From: CAZCGA01 sp964498075
GTDB lineage: Bacteria > Desulfobacterota > Binatia > HRBIN30
DNA length: 34,285 nt
Assembly: GCA_964498075.1 (NCBI GenBank)
Contig: CAZCGA010000064.1
Span: 1 to 34,285 of the forward strand
Direction of reading: 5' to 3'
In this document: positions 22,660-34,226 of the stretch, piece after piece
Numbering within the stretch: the first letter of the stretch is position 1
How the letters are laid out: each line of letters begins with the position of its first letter
Notes under the pieces: generated by a model
Told to the model about the DNA's origin: nothing
What the model saw: the letters and a program-made list of their open reading frames with translations, nothing else
Database searches by the model: none
Position numbers and translations under genes: made by a program

Positions 22660-23106
22660 ATGGGACAGGATCGGCAGCGGCGGGAGCGCTGGCTGCACAC
22701 GCGTATCTCAGGGGACCTCGAGGAAGCGCTCAAGCGCGAGGCGCGGCGGCGGCGCTCGCCGGTCTCAATGGTGGTGCGTAACGTTCTGGAAGGTGCCCTG
22801 GATCTGGTCGAGGAGATCGTCGAAGACAGTCTGCAGGTCGCACGCCACTCGCGCCGCTTGGCAAGCCGGGTGAGCCGGGCGGCGGCTCGCTCCGACGATG
22901 GCCGTGATCTCCACGGCATCTACGGCTGGCAGGAGCTGATCCTCAATCGGCCGGCAGCCTGCGCGCAGTGCGACACCGAGTGTCTCGCCGGCGTCACCGC
23001 GTACCGCGGGTTGCGCGACCAACCCGGACCGCCCGTGTTTCTCTGTGACCACTGCATCCGCCGGCTGCGCCAGCCGGCCACCCGCAAGGAGGAGCGAGGA
23101 TCATGA
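22660..23106 (+). CDS. Ribbon-helix-helix protein with C-terminal zinc ribbon
   Basis: A 148-residue protein. Residues 11-50 (WLHTRISGDLEEALKREARR, then SPVSMVVRNVLEGAL) fit a MetJ/Arc/CopG-type ribbon-helix-helix: a short strand then two helices with S-x-V at the turn. A basic helical linker follows. The end holds C101-AQ-C104, an extra C108, and C129-DH-C132, a four-Cys zinc-ribbon pattern. From Trp90 to Cys132 it aligns with the end of the next protein with the same spacing (W-x10-CxxC-x9-AY-x(11-13)-CxxC). ATG 22660 lies eight bases after the palindrome; the frame is open upstream but crosses the palindrome. It overlaps the next gene by four bases. Probably a DNA-binding autoregulator; not identified as a known family. 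Confidence 0.72.
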   Translation: MGQDRQRRERWLHTRISGDLEEALKREARRRRSPVSMVVRNVLEGALDLVEEIVEDSLQVARHSRRLASRVSRAAARSDDGRDLHGIYGWQELILNRPAACAQCDTECLAGVTAYRGLRDQPGPPVFLCDHCIRRLRQPATRKEERGS

Positions 23107-23603
23107 CGAGCACGCACGAAGGGCCGCAAGAGAGCAACGGCAGCTGGGAGCACATCGGCCGTGCCGCGGAACGATTCGCACGCCGCGTGGCACGCGACGC
23201 CGGCCGGTTCGCCGAACGCATGGAGGAGCATGCCGGGGAGTTCGCGCACGACCTCTCGCGCGACTGGCGGCGCCTGCATCGCGAGTACGAACGGGGCTGC
23301 GGGGACGCCGCACGCTACGTGTCGCGGCCGGACGTCCGCCGCGTCTTCGAAGACATCCGCAGCGTCGTGGCGGACGTGCTCGAGGGTGTGGACGAGTTGA
23401 TCGAGCGTGTCTTCCAGGATCGGCCGCAGGCGAGCGAGGCGGAATGGGTGCGCATGGTGAACAACCGCGACGCCAGTTGCAGCCAGTGCGCCCGACCACT
23501 CACCGCCGGCGACGAGGCGTACGCGCGGCGCACCGCCGAAGGCATGCAGCTGCGCTGCCTCGACTGCGGCGCCCCCGATCCCGGCACAACGCAGACGAGC
23601 TGA
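23103..23603 (+). CDS. Helical protein sharing the same C-terminal zinc ribbon
   Basis: A 166-residue protein starting at the ATGA overlap with the RHH gene, with GGAGCGAGG just upstream. Residues 15-105 are highly charged and helical (HIGRAAERFARRVARDAGRF, then YVSRPDVRRVFEDIRSVVAD), like a coiled-coil or apolipoprotein/phasin-like amphipathic bundle. Residues 115-155 carry WVRMVNNRDASCSQC and RCLDC (C126, C129, C152, C155), paralogous to the ribbon in the preceding protein. No signal peptide or membrane helix is seen. It faces the YkgJ-type gene with stops 22 bases apart. The function is unknown; a structural or scaffold partner regulated by the RHH protein is inference. No toxin motif is visible. 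Confidence 0.75.
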   Translation: MTSTHEGPQESNGSWEHIGRAAERFARRVARDAGRFAERMEEHAGEFAHDLSRDWRRLHREYERGCGDAARYVSRPDVRRVFEDIRSVVADVLEGVDELIERVFQDRPQASEAEWVRMVNNRDASCSQCARPLTAGDEAYARRTAEGMQLRCLDCGAPDPGTTQTS

Positions 23604-23624
23604 CGCCGCCGCGGTACGCCCGAC

Positions 23625-24029
23625 TCACAGGTCGGGTCGGTGGATCACGAACTCGATCACCTGATCGACTGCATACCCGCAGTCGGCGTCCGCGAGCGCC
23701 ATGTCGCGCGTCGCTTGCTCGTACCAGGGATAGCCACGACAGACCAGCGGCCGCTCGTCATACGCCTGGCAGCGACCGTCTGCCCCGAGTTGGTCGCAGG
23801 AGTAGAGGTGCGCGTCGGCTGGCAGCTGACTGGTGTAGAAGGGATTGCGCTGCATTGCCTCGGTACGGGTCAACGGATGCCAGTGCCGCGCCGCAAAGAC
23901 GGCGTCCGAAGGAATGCCCAGGAGGCCGGCGATCGCCGCCGTCGCGTGCACTTCCTCCGGCGACTGCTGCAGCGTCAGCACCTGACAACAGGCGCCGCAT
24001 TGGTTGCACAGGCCCATACGAGGCGTCAT
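23625..24029 (-). CDS. YkgJ-family Cys-cluster (zinc/iron-chelating) protein
   Basis: A 134-residue protein of the YkgJ (CxxCxxCC) family. The N-terminal CNQCGACC is the signature, with CDQLGADGRCQAYDERPLVCRGYPW further on supplying the remaining cysteines. Members are thought to bind iron or zinc but have no firm enzymatic role. ATG 24029 overlaps the RND exporter stop by four bases, so the two are coupled, with the exporter upstream. The end reads IEFVIHRPDL. No signal peptide is seen. Confidence 0.9.
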   Translation of the reverse strand: MTPRMGLCNQCGACCQVLTLQQSPEEVHATAAIAGLLGIPSDAVFAARHWHPLTRTEAMQRNPFYTSQLPADAHLYSCDQLGADGRCQAYDERPLVCRGYPWYEQATRDMALADADCGYAVDQVIEFVIHRPDL

Positions 24030-26782
24030 CCCCGCGCCACGAACTGCTCCGTCATGCGCTCCAGGCGGTCACTGAGGATGCGCGTGAGATTCAGGAAGAC
24101 TTGGGCCGCAATCCGCGGGTAGCGCCGCTGGATGCGTTCGAGGAAGCGTTCGTCGACGGCCAGCACTTCCACTTCCGAGGCGGCGATGACGTCGGTGCTG
24201 CGCTCGGTGTGGCGGACCAGCCCCATCTCGCCAAACACCTCGCCGCGCCGCAGCTCGACGATCGGCTTGCGCTCGTGGTCAACGTTCGCCCAGACCTCGG
24301 TGGTGCCTTGAATGATGACGTACATCTCGTTGCCCAGCTCGCCCTGCCGCACGATGTAGTCGCCGGGCGCAAAGCGCTTGATCTGTCCCATCAGGACCAC
24401 GATGCGCGCCTGTCCTTTCCGCAACCCCGCGAACAGCGGGATCGTGCGCGCCGGATCCTCTCCGAGCTTGACACGCACGAGGTCCCACAACGCAATGATC
24501 TTGGTGGTGGTGAGCAGCGCCGGCAGCAGGACGAGGTTGGCAGCGAGCGCCGTGGCCAAGGTAACGCCCGTCAGCACGCCGAAGTTCTGGATGGGCACGA
24601 AGCTGGAGAAAGCGAAGGTGAGGAACCCAAAGAACAGCGCGACGGTGGCGTAGATGATCGGCACGCCGACGGTGCGGACCGTGCGTACCATCGCCGCCGC
24701 TTGATCGGTCTCGCCCTTCAGCTCGAGGTTGAGGCGCGCCATGTAGTGGATCGTCGAGTCGACCGCGATCCCGAGGGCAATGGCGGCGATCAGGCTGGTG
24801 CCGAGGTTGAGCAGCGTGCCCAGCCAACCCATGACGCCGAAGAAGATCAGGATCGGCAACACGTTGGGCACGATCGCCAGGAAGCCCACCTTCACCGACA
24901 GAAACATCAACGCCATGACGATGAAGATGATGCCCAGCGCCAGCGACAGGCTCTTCACCTGGCCGGCGACGATGTCCGAGGTCGTCCCGGTGAGCAACAC
25001 CAAGTTGCCCGTCGGATGCACCTGCAGCTCGGCCGGGAAATGCTCGGCAATGTACGCGCGGATGCGGCCCAACGTGTCCTCGATCTGCCGCGACCCCGAG
25101 AGATTGGTGCGCACCAGGACGTTGCCGCGGCGGAAGTCTTGCGTGACCACCGACTTGAACGTGGTCGGACTGGTGCTCACCATGGTCAGCACGGGTCCGA
25201 GTCGTGTGGGGTCCTCCCAGAACGTCTTCGGCACGGCCGGGACGACGTGCCCCTGCTCGTCCAGCAGCACGTCACCCTCCCCGCTCTTGTTGAGGCCGGC
25301 TTCGAGCAGCTCCATGTAGTCGACGATCGAGATCGACGACGTGATGCCGGGAAGTGTTTGCAAGAAGGTCTGCAGCTCCTTGATCTTCTTGAGCACCTCC
25401 CAGCGCTTGAGCACGCCGGGCTCGCCGCCCTCGATGACCAGGTAGAACGGGTTACTGCCGACGATATGCTGATTGATGGTCTGGTTCGCTATCCGGACTT
25501 CCGAGTCGGGGTCGAAGTAGGAGAGGAAGTCGGAGTCGACACGGATCAAGCGCGCACCGGTCAACGCCACGGCGGCGAGCAGCCCCGCGCTCCAGAGAAT
25601 CGCCCGCCGTGACTTGAAGGAGCGCGTCCCGAGTCGGGTCAGCAGCTGCGACAGGCGCGGGGAAGTCTTCCCCGAGCGCACACTGCGCCGCTCGGGGCGC
25701 AGCAGCTGCAGCGCCGCCGGGATGAACGTGAGTGAGGTGATCGTCAGGAACACCACCCCGATCACCGAGAACAGGCCGAGGTCATAGACCGCGGTGATGC
25801 GGTTGACCATCAGCGAACCGAAGCCGATGGCCACGGTCAGTGCCGAGATCAGCAACGGTAGCCACACCCGCTGGAAGGCGCGCACCACCAGCTCGGCGGG
25901 CGGTGCACCGGCGTCGACTTGCTCGTAGTAGCGCGCCATGACGTGGATCGCGTACGAGCTGCCGACCACGATCATCAGCGGCGGCAACACGAACGTACCG
26001 AGCGTGATCGACTTGCCCGCCAGCACCATCACCCCGAGTGTCCAGACCAGAGCAAAGACGACGGACAGCACCGGCAGGAGCACGCCGCGTACCGTCCAGA
26101 AAGACAGCCACAGCACCACCAGGACGAGCCCGAGCGCGACGGGCGTAAAGCGGAGCAGGTCGCGCCGCATTAGCTCGACGGCAGCCTGCTTCAGGTGCGC
26201 CACGCCGGTGTAGCTGAAGGTGCCACGCGCATCCTCCAGCACCTCGCGGATCTTGTCGTCGATGCCCAAATCCACGTATTGCGCGTCGGTCAGGTTCTTG
26301 AAGAAGACGTTGATCGCCACGCCGCCGAAGTCGTCAGCCACCAGGTTCTTGCCGTACAGCGGGGTCGCCACCAGCTTCTTCTTCAGCGCCTCAATGGCAC
26401 CGCGCGGTGGCGGAATGGCAGGGAGCAGCAGCGGCGGGTTGAACACGTCAGCTGCCGGATCGACGGCGTTGGTGATACTGAGCACGCGCTCGACGCCTGG
26501 AATCTTGCCGATGGCGTCGGTGACGCGCGCGATCTTGGTGAGCGTCTCGGTGGCGAACAGATCTTGCGCCTGGACCCCCACCACCGCCACGTCGTCACTG
26601 CCGAAGGTGGCCCGGACGTCGTCGTAGTAGCTGACCTCGGGATCGCCGGCCGGCAGAACGCTTTCGATCGAGCTCTCGACGCGGATGTGGATGGCGTAAA
26701 CGCCGAGCGCGGCGGTGACCAGCAGGTTCGCGAGGACCGCGATCAAAGGATGGCGAACGAGCCATTGCGCAAAGGCCGTCAT
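24026..26782 (-). CDS. RND/MMPL-type exporter fused to a cyclic-nucleotide-binding domain
   Basis: A 918-residue inner membrane protein. The first ~770 residues form a two-fold RND/MMPL transporter: helix 1 at 8-30, a large periplasmic loop, then helix bundles around 215-365 and 630-770, each with the internal repeat seen in hopanoid- and lipid-exporting members (MMPL, HpnN). SYAIHVMARYYEQ and STIHYMARLN are the paired helix-4-type motifs. Residues about 780-905 form a cyclic-nucleotide-binding fold: FAPGDYIVRQGELGNEMYVI, then RRGEVFGEMGLVRHTERSTDV with the phosphate-cassette FGE and Arg retained. No family member with this fusion comes to mind. ATG 26782 follows an AT-rich TAGTATATAGT (possible -10) about 20 bases upstream. 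Substrate unknown; probably lipid-like. Confidence 0.88.
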   Translation of the reverse strand: MTAFAQWLVRHPLIAVLANLLVTAALGVYAIHIRVESSIESVLPAGDPEVSYYDDVRATFGSDDVAVVGVQAQDLFATETLTKIARVTDAIGKIPGVERVLSITNAVDPAADVFNPPLLLPAIPPPRGAIEALKKKLVATPLYGKNLVADDFGGVAINVFFKNLTDAQYVDLGIDDKIREVLEDARGTFSYTGVAHLKQAAVELMRRDLLRFTPVALGLVLVVLWLSFWTVRGVLLPVLSVVFALVWTLGVMVLAGKSITLGTFVLPPLMIVVGSSYAIHVMARYYEQVDAGAPPAELVVRAFQRVWLPLLISALTVAIGFGSLMVNRITAVYDLGLFSVIGVVFLTITSLTFIPAALQLLRPERRSVRSGKTSPRLSQLLTRLGTRSFKSRRAILWSAGLLAAVALTGARLIRVDSDFLSYFDPDSEVRIANQTINQHIVGSNPFYLVIEGGEPGVLKRWEVLKKIKELQTFLQTLPGITSSISIVDYMELLEAGLNKSGEGDVLLDEQGHVVPAVPKTFWEDPTRLGPVLTMVSTSPTTFKSVVTQDFRRGNVLVRTNLSGSRQIEDTLGRIRAYIAEHFPAELQVHPTGNLVLLTGTTSDIVAGQVKSLSLALGIIFIVMALMFLSVKVGFLAIVPNVLPILIFFGVMGWLGTLLNLGTSLIAAIALGIAVDSTIHYMARLNLELKGETDQAAAMVRTVRTVGVPIIYATVALFFGFLTFAFSSFVPIQNFGVLTGVTLATALAANLVLLPALLTTTKIIALWDLVRVKLGEDPARTIPLFAGLRKGQARIVVLMGQIKRFAPGDYIVRQGELGNEMYVIIQGTTEVWANVDHERKPIVELRRGEVFGEMGLVRHTERSTDVIAASEVEVLAVDERFLERIQRRYPRIAAQVFLNLTRILSDRLERMTEQFVARG

Positions 26783-26957
26783 AAGCGCGCCGGACTATAT
26801 ACTAGGGCTCCTCACACCCCAAGCGCCTCGAGGGCGAGGTTCGCGGCGCCGCCAGCGCCGCGGCGTCGGCCGCACTCCCAGGCGAATCGCATGCGATCTG
26901 TACCGAACATGACAGCCGGGTTGAGGGATTTCCCTCAGAGATTGAGCTTGGAAAGCA

Positions 26958-30740
<3,783 letters not shown>

Positions 30741-30749
30741 GCCGCGCGT

Positions 30750-30767
30750 CGCGGAAGTTGCCGCGAG
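30750..30767. terminator. Hairpin between convergent genes
   Basis: TCGCGG (30750-30755) pairs with CCGCGA (30762-30767) around AAGTTG, in the 49-base gap between the kinase stop and the E2 stop. It lacks a T-run; a weak two-way barrier at best. Confidence 0.35.
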
Positions 30768-30789
30768 CGGCAGCGAGACTCGGCCGCAT

Positions 30790-31902
30790 CTATTTCCGAC
30801 TCAGCTGACGGACAACGTCCTGCAGGAAGGCGGCGGCGGGAGCGCCATCAACGATGCGATGGTCGAAGGTGAGACTGAGCGTCATCAGGGCGCGGCTGGT
30901 GATCTGCCCATCGTGCACCGCCGGCTTCTCGACGATGCGCCCCACTCCGAGGATGGCGACCTGTGGTTGATTGATGATCGGTGTGAACGCGTCGACGCCG
31001 TACATGCCGAGATTGGTGATCGTGAACGTGCCACCGCTCACCTCGTCCACACCGAGCGTTCCGGCGCGCGCCTTCGCGGCGAGGAGCCGGCATTCCGCCG
31101 CGATCTGCTGCAGCGTCTTGCTGTCGGCGTCGCGAATGACGGGAACGATGAGACCCTCATCCAGCGCCACCGCAAGCCCGATGTTGATCTCGTCGTGCTG
31201 CCGGACCGTATCGCCCTCGACGGTGACACGTAGTCGGGGATGCGACGCCAGCGCTGCGGCAACGGCCTCGATGAGCAGGTCGCTGTAGGTCACCTCGAAC
31301 TGTGACCCGAGTTGCGCGCGCCGCTGCACCAGCGCGGTGACGTCCGCTTCGGTAGTGATAGTGAGCTGCGCCGTCGTCTGCAGGCTCCGCCACATGCGGT
31401 CGGCGATCGTCTTCCGCATGCCGCGGAGTGCGGTGGCTTGCGGTCCTACCGCGGCCGCGGCCAAGAGCGCCGCTTCGATATCTTCCCGGGTAATCCGGCC
31501 GCCGGGTCCGCTGCCTTGGACGGTGGTGAGGTCGACCGCGTGCTCCTTGGCCAGCTTGCGTGCCGCCGGTGTGGCGATCACCACGCCTACACGTGGCGGC
31601 GGCGCAGCGGTGAACGCGACCGCTTGCTTCTCGTACTGCAGCGCGACCGCCGCAGGGTCTTCGCCGACGCCCGCGATCACCGCCACGACTTGCGCGCAGG
31701 GGACCGTCGCCTCCAGCGGGTACAGCAGCTTCGCTACGACGCCGCTCGCCGGCGCTTCGACTTCGTAGAGAACCTTTTCCGTCTCGACCTCGAAGAGCCG
31801 CTCGCCAGCTTCGATGTGCTCCCCTTCGGCCTTGAACCACTGCTGGATCGTGCCCTCCTGCATGGTCAGGCCGAACTTCGGCATCACGACTTCAACCGGC
31901 AC
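30790..31902 (-). CDS. 2-oxoacid/acetoin dehydrogenase complex E2 (dihydrolipoamide acyltransferase)
   Basis: A 370-residue E2 enzyme, the core of a 2-oxoacid dehydrogenase complex, which moves an acyl group from lipoamide to CoA. The lipoyl domain is at 1-80, with the lipoylated Lys in EVETEKVLYEVEAP. A peripheral-subunit-binding domain follows at about 108-148 (ATPAARKLAKEHAVDL, GPGGRITREDI). The catalytic domain fills the rest, ending with the active-site LTFDHRIVDGAPAA (His and Asp of HxxxDG). The start is GTG 31902. It has one lipoyl domain, as in acetoin- and pyruvate-type E2. It is the third gene of the E1 alpha, E1 beta, E2 operon. No E3 gene is in the window. Whether the substrate is pyruvate or acetoin cannot be settled from sequence. 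Confidence 0.93.
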   Translation of the reverse strand: MPVEVVMPKFGLTMQEGTIQQWFKAEGEHIEAGERLFEVETEKVLYEVEAPASGVVAKLLYPLEATVPCAQVVAVIAGVGEDPAAVALQYEKQAVAFTAAPPPRVGVVIATPAARKLAKEHAVDLTTVQGSGPGGRITREDIEAALLAAAAVGPQATALRGMRKTIADRMWRSLQTTAQLTITTEADVTALVQRRAQLGSQFEVTYSDLLIEAVAAALASHPRLRVTVEGDTVRQHDEINIGLAVALDEGLIVPVIRDADSKTLQQIAAECRLLAAKARAGTLGVDEVSGGTFTITNLGMYGVDAFTPIINQPQVAILGVGRIVEKPAVHDGQITSRALMTLSLTFDHRIVDGAPAAAFLQDVVRQLSRK

Positions 31903-31917
31903 GGCTCAGCCCGAGCG

Positions 31918-32013
31918 CGTGAAGCGGGACTCGTGAAGCGTGAAGCGTAGGAAGTCCTTCCCGACGCACTGTCTTTCATCTTGCGCTTCACGCTTTACGT
32001 TTCACGCTTCACG
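31918..32013. repeat. Inverted repeat built from CGTGAAG units between E1 beta and E2
   Basis: The arm at 31918-31947 contains repeats of CGTGAAGCG, and the arm at 31984-32013 is its inverse with 26 of 30 positions matching, separated by 36 bases. It fills the gap between the two genes, and the right arm includes the E1 beta stop codon. The unit looks like the short repeats often seen between genes in deltaproteobacterial and candidate-phylum genomes. Confidence 0.75.
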
Positions 32014-32977
32014 TCAGTATTTCGCGCACTGCCGCCTTGATCTTGCCCTCGTCCGGCAGCACGTAGCCTTCCAACGGCGGGCTGAACGGGATCGGCACGT
32101 CGAGGGCGGTAACCCGCTTGATGGGGGCATTCAGGAGGTCGAAGCCTTGGTCGATGATGATCGCGGCCAGGTCGCCGGCCGCGCCGCCGCGCAGATGCCC
32201 TTCATCGGCGATGACGACGCGTCCGGTCTTGGCCACCGACTGCAGCATGCCGTCTTCGTCGAGCGGGACGAGCGTACGCGGATCCCACACCTCGACGCTG
32301 ACGCCTTCCTTGTCGAGCTCGTCGGCCACCGTGAGGGCCTTGGAAACCATCGCGCCGATGGCGATGACGGTGACGTCGGTGCCCACACGCTTCACGGCGC
32401 CACAGCCGAGCGGCAGCACGAAATCGCCGTCCGGCACTTCGCCGCGGGTGAAGCCGAGCCGCCCGTGCTCGAAGACCAGCACCGGGTTGTCGTCACGGAT
32501 CGCCGCCTTGAGGAGGCCCTTCGCTTCCGCCGCGCCGGACGGGATGGCGATCTTCAGACCCGGCGCCGCCAGAAACTGCGAGTAGACGACCTCGGAGTGC
32601 TGCGCGGCCGCGGAGCCCATCGCGCCATAGACGCAGCGGAAGGTGAGCGGCAGGCGCGCCTGGCCTCCCGACATATAGCGCAGCTTCGCGGCCTGGTTAC
32701 ACACCTGGTCCCAGCAGCAGTAAAAGAAGCTGGCGAACTCGATCTCGACGACCGGGCGCATGCCGGCCATGGCGGCGCCGACGCCGGCACCGGCGATGGC
32801 GGCCTCCGAGATCGGTGTGTTGCGCACCCGCGCGGCTCCGAACCTGTCGACCAGCCCACGCGTCGCCCCGAACGCCCCGAGCTTCACGTCTTCACCCATG
32901 ATGAAGACAGTCGGGTCGCGCTCCATCTCCTCCGCCAGCGCCTGGCGGATGGCTTCAATGAATCCGATATCCGGCAT
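32009..32977 (-). CDS. 2-oxoacid/acetoin dehydrogenase E1 component, beta subunit
   Basis: A 322-residue E1 beta subunit that with E1 alpha forms the thiamine-diphosphate decarboxylase of the complex. Conserved features are FIEAIRQALAEEMERD, VFIMGEDV, RVRNTPISEAAIAGAGVGAAMAG, ARLPLTFRCVYG and the final DVPIPFSPPLE. It carries the Glu of the PISE(A) motif, which in this family activates thiamine. ATG 32977 has GGGGAG upstream. The stop lies inside the right arm of the inverted repeat just above. The C-terminus is similar to, but not the same as, the fragment at 5442-5573, so two such operons existed in this genome. Confidence 0.94.
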   Translation of the reverse strand: MPDIGFIEAIRQALAEEMERDPTVFIMGEDVKLGAFGATRGLVDRFGAARVRNTPISEAAIAGAGVGAAMAGMRPVVEIEFASFFYCCWDQVCNQAAKLRYMSGGQARLPLTFRCVYGAMGSAAAQHSEVVYSQFLAAPGLKIAIPSGAAEAKGLLKAAIRDDNPVLVFEHGRLGFTRGEVPDGDFVLPLGCGAVKRVGTDVTVIAIGAMVSKALTVADELDKEGVSVEVWDPRTLVPLDEDGMLQSVAKTGRVVIADEGHLRGGAAGDLAAIIIDQGFDLLNAPIKRVTALDVPIPFSPPLEGYVLPDEGKIKAAVREILT

Positions 32978-33010
32978 GCGTCATCTCCCCAGCGACGGAA
33001 GAACGATGGA

Positions 33011-33092
33011 ACCGCCGATGGACGCCGATGGACGCCGATGAAGAAGGATGGAGGTCTCTTCTGATCGGTGTTCATCGGTGTTCATCGGTGGT
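33011..33092. repeat. Inverted repeat of 10-base units between E1 alpha and E1 beta
   Basis: Three copies of a CCGATGGACG-like unit at 33011-33040 face three copies of a TCATCGGTGT-like unit at 33063-33092. The arms are 30 bases each; 24 of 30 positions pair, five more pair as G-T in one strand sense, and the loop is 22 bases. The mix of tandem and inverted units suggests a dispersed intergenic repeat. It lies in the middle of the E1 operon. Confidence 0.75.
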
Positions 33093-33107
33093 TGCCCTTT
33101 CTTCTTC

Positions 33108-34091
33108 TCAGGCCGTCGCGAACAGGTCGTCGAGCGCCTCCTGCGGCTCGGGCAGTGGGCTCGACTGGGCAAAGGCGACGGCGTCGTCGAGGTCGCGCTG
33201 CACCTCGCCGGCGATGCGGTCCAGCTCGGCCTGATCGATGAAGCCGGTGGCGAGCACGCGCTGCGCGAACAGGGCGATGGGACAGCGCTGCTTGGCCGCC
33301 TCGATCTCATCGGCAGGGCGGTACTCGGCGACGAAGGCTTGTTCACCGACGACGTGGCCTTCCCAGCGGTACGTCTTCGCTTCAATCAGCGTCGGCCCCG
33401 CGCCCTGCTTGGCGCGCGCGACTGCGGCGCGTGTCGCTTCATACACCGCTACCACATCGTTGCCATCGACGATGACCCCAGGCATGTCGTAACCCTGGGC
33501 GCGCACGGCGATGTCCTTCACCGACGTGGACTCCGACGTCGGCGTAAACTCGGCGTAGGCGTTGTTCTGGCAGACAAAGATCACCGGCAGCTTCCACAAG
33601 CCGGCGAGATTGAGCGATTCGTGGAACGTGCCCTCGTTCGACGCGCCATCGCCGAAGAACGACACCGCCACGACCGCATTGTTGCGGAAGCTCGATGCGA
33701 GCGCCGCGCCGGTGGCGATCGGGATACCGGCGCCGACGATCCCGTTGGCGCCGAGGATGCCAAGCTCGTAGCTCACGATGTGCATCGAGCCACCCTTCCC
33801 TTTGCAGTAGCCCGTGCGCTTGCCGAACAGCTCCGCCATCATCGGCTTGAGCGCGCCGCCCTTGGCGAGCATGTGCCCATGGCCGCGATGCGTGGTGGTG
33901 ATGTAGTCCTGCGGCGTCAGTGTGGCGCAGACGCCCGTCGGCACGGCCTCCTCACCGATCGACAGGTGCACGAAGCCGGGGATCTGGCCTTGGAAGAAGA
34001 GGTCGCGGATGGTCTCTTCGAACCGTCGGATCGTGGTCATCATGCGGTACATGCTGAGGAGCTGTTCCTTCGGGAGTGCCGCCGCGTCCAT
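33108..34091 (-). CDS. 2-oxoacid/acetoin dehydrogenase E1 component, alpha subunit
   Basis: A 327-residue E1 alpha subunit. The thiamine-diphosphate/Mg motif runs from GDGASNEGTFHESLN to the closing CQNNAYA (GDG...NN). Other family landmarks are IPGFVHLSIGEEAVPTGVC, THRGHGHMLAKGG and KGKGGSMHI. This set is closest to acetoin dehydrogenase AcoA-like and generic pyruvate dehydrogenase alpha chains; the exact substrate is not decided. GGAGG sits a few bases before ATG 34091, and it is the first gene of the operon. The C-terminal EPQEALDDLFATA is typical. The copy left at 5338-5430 shares the ESLNLAGLW segment but not its flanks. Confidence 0.94.
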   Translation of the reverse strand: MDAAALPKEQLLSMYRMMTTIRRFEETIRDLFFQGQIPGFVHLSIGEEAVPTGVCATLTPQDYITTTHRGHGHMLAKGGALKPMMAELFGKRTGYCKGKGGSMHIVSYELGILGANGIVGAGIPIATGAALASSFRNNAVVAVSFFGDGASNEGTFHESLNLAGLWKLPVIFVCQNNAYAEFTPTSESTSVKDIAVRAQGYDMPGVIVDGNDVVAVYEATRAAVARAKQGAGPTLIEAKTYRWEGHVVGEQAFVAEYRPADEIEAAKQRCPIALFAQRVLATGFIDQAELDRIAGEVQRDLDDAVAFAQSSPLPEPQEALDDLFATA

Positions 34092-34226
34092 GTGTCCTCC
34101 TTCGGCCGGTACTGCTGCTACTGCGACCGGGTGCCGCCGTCAACAGGTTCGGCTCGGACGACACCGCAACGAAGCTTCGGCGCTTGCGCCCCTTCTTCGC
34201 GGAGAATCTGCGCGGCCCGGTGGACG

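Noticed and set aside
23103..23603. The RHH operon as a toxin-antitoxin pair
   Set aside because: The second protein has no toxin fold or catalytic motif and carries the same zinc ribbon as the first, which is not typical of such pairs.
23045..25612. An 855-codon open frame on the + strand
   Set aside because: It lies mostly opposite the RND/MMPL gene, has no family motif, and its composition (Arg/His/Gln-rich) is what the antisense of a high-GC membrane gene gives.
31940..33064. A 374-codon open frame on the + strand
   Set aside because: Antisense to E1 beta, and it runs through both repeat regions.
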